NCBI GenBank assembly: GCA_015494845.1
Contig: WGAL01000037.1
Location: 1-5,019, forward strand
Source of the DNA: Melioribacteraceae bacterium
GTDB taxonomy: Bacteria > Bacteroidota > Ignavibacteria > Ignavibacteriales > Melioribacteraceae
DNA: 5,019 bases
Direction: 5' to 3'
A program made the translations under genes and the position numbers. Positions 1 through 5,019 of the stretch are shown here, in pieces. The notes under the pieces are model-generated. The model was not told the DNA's origin and made no database searches. It saw nothing but the letters and a program-made list of their open reading frames with translations. How positions within the stretch are numbered: position 1 is the stretch's first letter; each line of letters begins with the position of its first letter.

Positions 1-222
1 GAAAAGAAGTTTTACATTTACGCCGACAAAGGCATAAACGAAAAGATCGAACAAAAAGTCTGGGACGAAATCCGCGACAAAATGCAAGAAGAATTTTCGC
101 GCGGACATTTTACCGGCGGAATAATTCTCGGCATCAGGGAAGCGGCAAAGGTTTTACAACAACATTTCCCAATCAAACCGGACGATACGAACGAACTTTC
201 CGACGCCGTGGAATTCGCCTAA
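1..222 (+). CDS. TPM-domain protein, C-terminal part (5' end outside window)
   Basis: The frame is open from base 1 and stops at TAA 220-222, giving 73 visible residues. They begin EKKFYIYADKGINEKI and end with PDDTNELSDAVEFA. The order ADKGIN-EK, then W-x6-M, then F-x-G-x-F-x-x-G, then HFP and a PDD-NEL tail matches my memory of the end of small TPM-domain proteins (TPM_phosphatase family, related to YgcG). In Bacteroidetes these are often encoded beside LemA and a second TPM protein. The family is usually membrane-associated or exported, and its biochemical role is poorly settled; a plant relative has been linked to photosystem II repair. The N-terminal half, including any signal peptide or membrane segment, is missing, so topology cannot be judged. 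The gene converges on the minus-strand nuclease gene with an 85-base gap. Family assignment is fairly secure; function is not. Confidence 0.8.
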   Translation, partial: EKKFYIYADKGINEKIEQKVWDEIRDKMQEEFSRGHFTGGIILGIREAAKVLQQHFPIKPDDTNELSDAVEFA

Positions 223-244
223 TTCGGAATTATTTTTACGGAAA

Positions 245-285
245 TAAAAAAGCCGCGCCATTCGGTCTGTTTGAACGACGCGGCT
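245..285 (-). terminator. Rho-independent terminator of the hutH-nuclease unit
   Basis: Read on the minus strand, a 7-bp perfect GC-rich stem (AGCCGCG at 279-285 with CGCGGCT at 251-257) closes a 21-base loop and runs straight into a T tract (positions 251 to 246), then ATTTC. It starts 22 bases after the TAA of the nuclease gene (308-310). The T tract lies only on the minus-strand exit side, so the element is oriented to end minus-strand transcription. The stem could also hinder read-through from the converging TPM gene, but there is no T run on that side. Confidence 0.82.
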
Positions 286-307
286 GATAAGAAATTATTC
301 AAATCAA

Positions 308-2302
308 TTATTTCATCAAAATCATTTTCCTCGTTTGAACGAAATTGCCGGCACGCAAAGTGTAGAAATAAATTCCCGAGCTTAATTTATTTGCATTAAA
401 TTGAACCGAATATTTACCCGGCGATTGTTTTTTGTTTACAAGCGTGGCAACTTCGCGTCCGAGCGCGTCGTAAACTTTGAGTTGTACCGGCAATGCGGCA
501 GATTGCCGCGTCGCTTCGCTCCTCGCAATGACGTATGTAATATTTGTCGTCGGATTAAACGGGTTCGGGTAATTTTGAGCGAGTTTGAATTTTACCGGCG
601 TTGCGTCTTCGCCGTCAACCGCGTTCGGATAAGTCGTAAATCTGAATACCACGCCGTCGTGGTCGGAAGAAGCAAGCGGCGTTGTGGCGTCGCCTTCAAA
701 ATTTTCAGGATAATCGGAATTGGCGTGAACAAATTTGACGTATCTGAAATAATTATTGAAACTGCTCGTCAAAACGATATGATCGAGCGCTTGCGCGTCG
801 CCTTCGTAGCAATACGAATATCTGTCGCTTTGACTTGTTTGCTTGGTTAAATTCACCAACGGCGGATTTACGATATCCGAAACTTCGAACAACGCGCCAA
901 GCGGGTCAGGGTCTCCGGTAATTTGTCCGAGAACGTCAACGTAACCGTCGGTAAACTCGAATGCGTTGTAATCGCCTACAATCGCAACTTTCGCGGTCGG
1001 ATTATTATTTTGAATTCCTTGAATGTAATTGGCAACCCAAAGCGATTGCGCATGACGTTTTGCTCTGACAAACTCTCCGTCTTGCGAATCGTTAATGCTG
1101 TTACGCGAGCGCAGGTGAACGTTCAAAACTCTAAAAGCGAAATCGCCGATTTCCGCGTAAAGCAAAAGCGGCGGACGATCGAACGTGGAATATGTTCCTC
1201 CGCCCATTGTAAACGTTGCGGTTTCTCCCACCAGGTCAACGTTGGTAACCGTAATTCGTGAACGCACGATAAACGCGGAATTCAAGCCAGAAAAATTATC
1301 GAATTCTTCAATGTATCCGGAATAATTTAGCGTCGGGTCGTCCGAATTTATTTTATTTACAAGCGTTTGCAGAACCGAATTGTTTTTAATTTCCTGCAAC
1401 GCCACAATGTCAGGGCTTTTCATAACTTCGCGAATATATTTCGAAAGTTTTGCGACGCGCACGTCGAGCGGAACGTCGGCGGTTGCGTCGTCCGTTAAAA
1501 CGTGGCAATTCAGCGTTCCGACAGAATATTGATTTTCCGGCTGGTCGCTTGCCGCATCCGGCGTAAGGTCGGTATCCACTTGAAGTTCGGCAGGAATTAT
1601 TCCGTAATCGCCGAAGCTGTATCTTACGCAACCTTTCACGTAAGAAATCACGCTTCCGCCTTTAACCAAAACCGGTTCGCCGCTGTATGTATCGATTTCA
1701 AATTTTTCCGGATTCATATCGAAAACAGGCAGTCCGCTTATTTGGTAATCGTATTCAATTCCAGGTTCGCGGAAAGTTCTTTGCGGTTTTGCAACCGCCC
1801 AAAAATCTCCGTGAACGTTTGTGCCGGAAGTCGCCACGCCGTTGTAAAATTCAACAAGCATTCCTTCGAATCTTTCAATTTCGTTTTCGGGCCAAGGTTG
1901 ATTCGGCGAAGGCGTGTTTTCGTCCCAACGAACCGGCGTTGGAAGAGGATTGTTGTGCGAAACGACCGTAACGCTCGGAGAGGAAATTTCGGTGAAATCG
2001 TAATATTCGGTTGCCGTTCCGGTAACGTTTACCATATCGCCGACTTCAACATTCGGCGTTTCTCCAAGGTAAACCAAAATTCCGTCAGAAGTGTTCGGAT
2101 CGTTGTCGCTTCTGTCGTCCGGAGTTTGCATATAAAAACTGCGGCTTAAAACCATCGTAACAACGTTGTTTTCGGTCCGGACTTGTTGCCCTTCGTAAGG
2201 CGTGGTCATTCCGCTTCCTTGAATTTGGTATATTTCGAGAAGCTGTTGAGCGTTAAGCGAAATTCCCAAAATAAGAAAAACGATTGTAAACAATTTTTTC
2301 AT
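308..2302 (-). CDS. Secreted OB-fold/endonuclease-exonuclease-phosphatase protein with C-terminal sorting domain
   Basis: This 664-residue protein is probably an extracellular nuclease of the ExeM/NucH-like type. Residues 1-18 form a signal peptide: MKK, a hydrophobic core, then SLNA before QQ. Residues about 22-115 (IYQIQGSG, GILVYLG, VGDMVNVTGT) resemble the YhcR-type OB fold, and a second related stretch covers about 140-245. Residues about 258-555 form the endonuclease/exonuclease/phosphatase domain. Its catalytic-type residues are visible: N265, E304 in ALQEI, H396 in NVHLRS, D444 and N446 in GDYNAFEF, and D547-H548 in SDHDG. Residues 577-664 (NYPNPFNP to KMILMK) are a FlgD-like/type A sorting domain of the kind used by type IX secretion, so export to the surface or medium is inferred. 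The domain is interrupted at 591-601 by repeat-encoded residues. The ATG start has a good ribosome site and lies 16 bases after hutH. DNA versus RNA or phosphate-ester substrate cannot be read from the sequence. Confidence 0.92.
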   Translation of the reverse strand: MKKLFTIVFLILGISLNAQQLLEIYQIQGSGMTTPYEGQQVRTENNVVTMVLSRSFYMQTPDDRSDNDPNTSDGILVYLGETPNVEVGDMVNVTGTATEYYDFTEISSPSVTVVSHNNPLPTPVRWDENTPSPNQPWPENEIERFEGMLVEFYNGVATSGTNVHGDFWAVAKPQRTFREPGIEYDYQISGLPVFDMNPEKFEIDTYSGEPVLVKGGSVISYVKGCVRYSFGDYGIIPAELQVDTDLTPDAASDQPENQYSVGTLNCHVLTDDATADVPLDVRVAKLSKYIREVMKSPDIVALQEIKNNSVLQTLVNKINSDDPTLNYSGYIEEFDNFSGLNSAFIVRSRITVTNVDLVGETATFTMGGGTYSTFDRPPLLLYAEIGDFAFRVLNVHLRSRNSINDSQDGEFVRAKRHAQSLWVANYIQGIQNNNPTAKVAIVGDYNAFEFTDGYVDVLGQITGDPDPLGALFEVSDIVNPPLVNLTKQTSQSDRYSYCYEGDAQALDHIVLTSSFNNYFRYVKFVHANSDYPENFEGDATTPLASSDHDGVVFRFTTYPNAVDGEDATPVKFKLAQNYPNPFNPTTNITYVIARSEATRQSAALPVQLKVYDALGREVATLVNKKQSPGKYSVQFNANKLSSGIYFYTLRAGNFVQTRKMILMK
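495..533 (-). repeat. Palindromic repeat inserted in frame in the nuclease sorting domain
   Basis: On the minus strand this stretch starts CGTCATTGCGAGGAGCGAAG, continues through a GACGCGGCAATCT segment and ends TGCCGC. It contains a perfect hairpin, GCGGCA (495-500) and TGCCGC (504-509) around GAT, and an outer pair, ATTGC (502-506) with GCAAT (525-529). The CATTGCGAG...GCAATCT layout matches a short dispersed repeat that I recall from many unrelated bacterial genomes, where it is often read as IARSEATxQS. Here it encodes VIARSEATRQS (residues 591-601) without breaking the frame, between the ITY and VQLKVYD strands of the sorting domain. Only one copy is in the window, so its repeat status rests on recognition. 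The exact ends are uncertain. A CAATG at 491-495 and again at 526-530 may be chance. Confidence 0.75.
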
Positions 2303-2309
2303 AGCGATG

Positions 2310-2314
2310 CCTCT
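2310..2314 (-). promoter_or_regulatory. Ribosome binding site of the nuclease gene
   Basis: AGAGG on the minus strand lies 7 bases before the ATG at 2300-2302, inside the 16-base gap after the hutH stop. It supports this start and independent translation of the second gene of a shared transcript. Confidence 0.65.
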
Positions 2315-2318
2315 TTTT

Positions 2319-3875
2319 TTATTTCAGTTTAATTTTCTTTTCAACCGCGTTCAGAATTTCTCCTTTCTCTACGGCGTTTATAATTTTTTCAATTTCTTTA
2401 TATAAAATAACATCTTTTTTAATCGGTTTTACATATTTCCTTACCGCCTTGTAAGCGGCGCTCGTTCCCTCGCCGCATTTCAAAGGTTTCAGAAATTCAA
2501 TGCCTTGCGCGGAGGTTAGTAATTCGATTGCAATTACTTTTTGCGTGTTCTTTAAAATTTGGAAACAATGCCGGGCGGCAATCGAGCCCATTGAATTGTG
2601 GTCTTCCTGGTTCGCCGACGTGGGAATCGAATCGACGCTTGCCGGATGCGCGAGCGTTTTGTTTTCGGAAACAAGCGAAGCCGCCGTATATTGCGCAATC
2701 ATCAGCCCGGAATTCAAGCCGCCTTCAGGAGTTAAAAAGCGGGGCAGTTTGCTTAAAGAACCGTTGGTAAGTCGCTCGATTCTACGTTCGGAAACGTTTG
2801 CAAGCTCGGCAAGAGCGATTTTCATAAAGTCGAGAGGAAGCGCAACCGGCTGTCCGTGAAAATTACCTCCTTCGATGTGGTCGCCTTCTTTCGGGAAAAT
2901 AAGCGGATTGTCGGTCGCAGAGTTAATTTCTATTTCAATTTGTGAACACACATAATCAATTGCGTTTTTCGATGCGCCGTGAATTTGCGGAATGCACCGG
3001 ATTGAGTATGAATCCTGAACGCGGTCGTCGTCAGTCAAATGCGAAAGTCTTATCTCGCTGTTTCGCAGTAAGTTCAGCATGTTTTCCGCCGTTGCGAGTT
3101 GCCCTCTGTAAGGACGCAAATTATGAAGTCGCAAATCGTACGCTTTATCGGTTCCGCGCAACGCTTCGTGAGAAAGCGCGGCGGCAATATCGGCGGTTTT
3201 GGCAAGCTCTTTTGCTTTCATACAAATGTATGCGCCGAAAGCCGTCATCATTTGCGTTCCGTTGTTAAGGGAAAGCCCTTCTTTCGCTTTCAACTTGACA
3301 GGTTTTAAACCGTACTTTTTTAATACGGTTCTTGCCGATTTAATTTTATATTTTCCGATATCTTGAAAAACATCTTCCGCCTCGACTACTTTTCCTTCCC
3401 CGATTAAAGCCAAAGCCAAGTGCGATAACGGCGCCAAATCGCCGCTGGAACCGACCGAACCTTGCGACGGAATTACCGGAATGATGTTGCGGTTAATCAT
3501 TTCAATTAATAACTGCAAAGTTTCCAAGCGCACGCCTGAATGTCCTTTTGCAAGCGCATTAACGCGCAACAGCATCATTAACTTAACTATGAACAAAGGC
3601 AACGGCTCGCCAACGCCTGCGGAATGACTTCTGATTAAATTTTCTTGCAATTGTTCGAGATGTTCTTTTGAAATTCTGACGTTAGCAAATTCGCCGAAGC
3701 CTGTTGTAACGCCGTAAATTACTTTATCATCCTTCAACCAATCGTCAATTAGCTTACGCGCTTTTTTTATTTTGGAAATCGCCGATTTAGATAAAACAAC
3801 CTCAGGATTTTCGCGGAGAAAAAAATCGATTTTTTCAAGCGTTAAAGAATTTCCGTCAATGGTAAGTTTTTCCAT
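2319..3875 (-). CDS. hutH: Histidine ammonia-lyase
   Basis: This 518-residue cytoplasmic enzyme of the MIO-dependent lyase family should convert L-histidine to urocanate and ammonia, the first step of histidine degradation. Its length is close to the usual 500-515. Visible family features are YGVTTGFG with catalytic Y54; RSHSAGVGEPL with H84; the cofactor loop GSVGSSGDLAPLSHLAL (residues 140-156); NNGTQ with N205; QDSYSIRC with Y290 and R293; EGGNFHGQP with F339; and SANQEDHNSMGS with E424. H84 plus E424 is the histidine-lyase pattern, whereas phenylalanine and tyrosine lyases usually carry Gln at the second site. The cofactor tripeptide is Ser143-Ser144-Gly145, not Ala-Ser-Gly. The start codon fits the family N-terminus (MEKLTIDGNSLTLE), though its ribosome site (AAGTG) is weak. 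No hutU, hutI or hutG is present in the window. A related aromatic lyase or aminomutase activity is the main alternative. Confidence 0.94.
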   Translation of the reverse strand: MEKLTIDGNSLTLEKIDFFLRENPEVVLSKSAISKIKKARKLIDDWLKDDKVIYGVTTGFGEFANVRISKEHLEQLQENLIRSHSAGVGEPLPLFIVKLMMLLRVNALAKGHSGVRLETLQLLIEMINRNIIPVIPSQGSVGSSGDLAPLSHLALALIGEGKVVEAEDVFQDIGKYKIKSARTVLKKYGLKPVKLKAKEGLSLNNGTQMMTAFGAYICMKAKELAKTADIAAALSHEALRGTDKAYDLRLHNLRPYRGQLATAENMLNLLRNSEIRLSHLTDDDRVQDSYSIRCIPQIHGASKNAIDYVCSQIEIEINSATDNPLIFPKEGDHIEGGNFHGQPVALPLDFMKIALAELANVSERRIERLTNGSLSKLPRFLTPEGGLNSGLMIAQYTAASLVSENKTLAHPASVDSIPTSANQEDHNSMGSIAARHCFQILKNTQKVIAIELLTSAQGIEFLKPLKCGEGTSAAYKAVRKYVKPIKKDVILYKEIEKIINAVEKGEILNAVEKKIKLK

Positions 3876-4028
3876 TTTTCACTTTGTGTTAGTTCATTAT
3901 TCAAGCAATTAAAATTACAAAAATGTTAAGAAAAATAAGGAATATAAATTAAATACGCAGGGATGAGCGAGTGCATTTCCGACGTTAAGAATGGAAAATC
4001 ACGATAAAATCAAGAGGCGTTTTTTAAC
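3876..4028 (-). promoter_or_regulatory. AT-rich gap upstream of hutH, possible promoter region
   Basis: These 153 bases separate the kinase stop from the hutH start and hold no credible gene. Positions 3898-3955 are strongly AT-rich. A weak sigma70-like pair can be drawn on the minus strand, TTGTAA (3915-3920) and TAATGA (3894-3899) 15 bases apart, but the spacing is short and either box could be chance. I see no convincing terminator hairpin after the kinase gene, so read-through into hutH is possible. No operator-like inverted repeat stands out. Confidence 0.25.
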
Positions 4029-5018
4029 TTACACGTCGGCGCGAGGCAAATCAAAACCAAAGGTTGAGCCTATGTCAGGTTTACTTTTTACCCAAACTTT
4101 TCCGCCGTGTTCTTCTATTATGTGCTTTACACTCCAAAGACCAATTCCGTTTCGCGTTTCGTCGCCGGTCGGTTGATTGTTGAGCATTACGCCTTTTTGG
4201 AAAATTCTGTCCAAATCTTCCTTTTCGATGCCTGGCCCGCTGTCAGTTACTTCAACCGTAACAAAGGAAGGATTGAAATAAGATTTTATTATTACCTCCT
4301 TGCCTTCTCCGCTGTATTTTATGGCGTTGTTTACATAGTTGTCTATTGCTTCCTCAATTCTATCAGGGTCAACTTTAACAGGCGGAAGTTTATTGGAACT
4401 TTTGTTAATTAACTTAATGTTTTTAATTTCGGCGTAAGCGAGATTCTGCAAATAAACCGAATGAATTATTTCATTAATTGACATTACTTTGAAATTATAT
4501 TTTTCCGAGAAGTTATCGGAAACTATTACTTCGGTAATTTCTTTCGCAAGCTTAACAATTTTTTCCGACGAAGCCATTAAGCCGTCCATTATCTCCTGTT
4601 GCTCGGCGGCGGTCAAATCGTAAGAATCTAGCAAATCCAAATAACTTTTGATTGCGGAAATAGGATTTTTAATATCGTGTAGCGCAATTGCAAACATCTC
4701 TTGTTTTTGCTTGTGAAGCAATTCAAGTTTTTCCTTGCTCTGTTGCAATTGCTCTTTTCTTTCGAGCAATTCGAGATTCGCCTGTTCCAGCAAGTTAATT
4801 TTTTGTTCAAGGGAAGAAACTTTTTCTTTTAGAATCTCGTTCTGGGTTTCCAAATTTTTGTAGCCGTTTTTAAGATTTTCGTAAAGCGCTTTAATTTGAA
4901 CGGATTCTTTTTCAATTTCCAGATAACGTTCGGCGGCTTTGGTCTTTTTCTTGAGTTTTAATATGACGATTAGTTGAGCAAAAATAATAACGGCGAGTAA
5001 AATAGAAATAATTTGATA
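4029..5018 (-). CDS. Membrane-anchored sensor histidine kinase, C-terminal part (5' end outside window)
   Basis: The frame is open to the right edge, giving 329 visible residues. From the edge inward there is one membrane helix of about 18 residues (IISILLAVIIFAQLIVIL, bases 4959-5012), a basic KLKKK stop-transfer segment, and a long charged coiled coil rich in Glu, Lys, Gln and Leu. A HisKA dimerisation helix follows, with phospho-acceptor His in ALHDIKNPI (bases 4677-4679). The C-terminal ATPase domain shows the N box (DNYVNNAIKYS), G1 (DSGPGIE), F box (DRIFQKG) and G2 (NGIGLWSVKHIIEEHGG). All catalytic elements look intact. The enzyme should autophosphorylate on His in response to a signal sensed by the missing N-terminal region and pass phosphate to an unidentified response regulator. 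The TTG at 4851-4853 lies within the coiled coil and is not the start. The gene ends 153 bases before hutH on the same strand. Control of hutH by this kinase is only a possibility. Confidence 0.93.
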   Translation of the reverse strand, partial: YQIISILLAVIIFAQLIVILKLKKKTKAAERYLEIEKESVQIKALYENLKNGYKNLETQNEILKEKVSSLEQKINLLEQANLELLERKEQLQQSKEKLELLHKQKQEMFAIALHDIKNPISAIKSYLDLLDSYDLTAAEQQEIMDGLMASSEKIVKLAKEITEVIVSDNFSEKYNFKVMSINEIIHSVYLQNLAYAEIKNIKLINKSSNKLPPVKVDPDRIEEAIDNYVNNAIKYSGEGKEVIIKSYFNPSFVTVEVTDSGPGIEKEDLDRIFQKGVMLNNQPTGDETRNGIGLWSVKHIIEEHGGKVWVKSKPDIGSTFGFDLPRADV

Positions 5019-5019
5019 C

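Noticed and set aside
212..236. Short AATTC/GAATT inverted repeat followed by a T run, as a plus-strand terminator of the TPM gene
   Set aside because: The stem is only about 5 AT-rich pairs and overlaps the stop codon. It is too weak to call.
1502..2149. Long plus-strand open frame of 215 codons opposite the nuclease gene
   Set aside because: It lies wholly antisense to a well-supported gene, and its product is Arg/Phe-rich with no recognisable motif. It is a shadow frame, as are the other plus-strand frames at 401-850, 923-1261, 1687-1971, 2500-2859 and 2942-3308.
3991..4176. Plus-strand 61-codon frame running from the kinase-hutH gap into the kinase 3' end
   Set aside because: Most of it is antisense to the conserved G2 box region of the kinase. 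It has no recognisable motif and no convincing ribosome site.
4628..4810. Minus-strand 60-codon frame inside the kinase gene
   Set aside because: It is an out-of-frame overlap with the conserved HisKA region of the kinase and has no support of its own.
4851..4853. TTG as the start codon of the histidine kinase
   Set aside because: The frame continues upstream without a stop to the window edge and encodes a coiled coil and a membrane helix in continuity with the kinase. The TTG is an internal Leu codon.

Overview
The window looks like ordinary chromosomal DNA from a member of the Bacteroidota/Ignavibacteriota/Chlorobi group. The main clue is the C-terminus of the secreted nuclease: an NYPNPFNPTTNITY start, a KVYDALGREVATLVN core and a KMILMK end. 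This is the sorting-domain style common in Ignavibacteria and relatives. The AT-leaning composition, the Bacteroidetes-like TPM protein tail and the repeat inside the nuclease gene fit the same group. The exact lineage cannot be fixed from this sequence alone.

Layout. Positions 1-222 (+) hold the 3' end of a TPM-domain protein gene. It converges on a minus-strand block that fills the rest of the window. Read in its own direction (right to left), that block holds: a membrane-anchored sensor histidine kinase whose 5' end is beyond the right edge (4029-5018); a 153-base AT-rich gap; a histidine ammonia-lyase, hutH (2319-3875); 16 bases later, a secreted OB-fold plus endonuclease/exonuclease/phosphatase protein with a C-terminal sorting domain (308-2302); and a strong Rho-independent terminator (245-285). 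The tight spacing and the single terminator suggest that hutH and the nuclease are co-transcribed. The kinase may belong to the same unit or be separate.

Function. Histidine ammonia-lyase deaminates histidine to urocanate in the cytoplasm. The nuclease is probably exported and either cell-attached or released. Both could serve nutrient scavenging, but no other hut genes and no response regulator lie in the window, so a shared pathway is speculative.

The two points most worth a second look are a palindromic repeat inserted in frame into the nuclease sorting domain, where it encodes VIARSEATRQS, and a Ser-Ser-Gly in place of the usual Ala-Ser-Gly at the MIO cofactor site of the ammonia-lyase. 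I found no CRISPR array, RNA gene, transposase or evident new multi-gene system.
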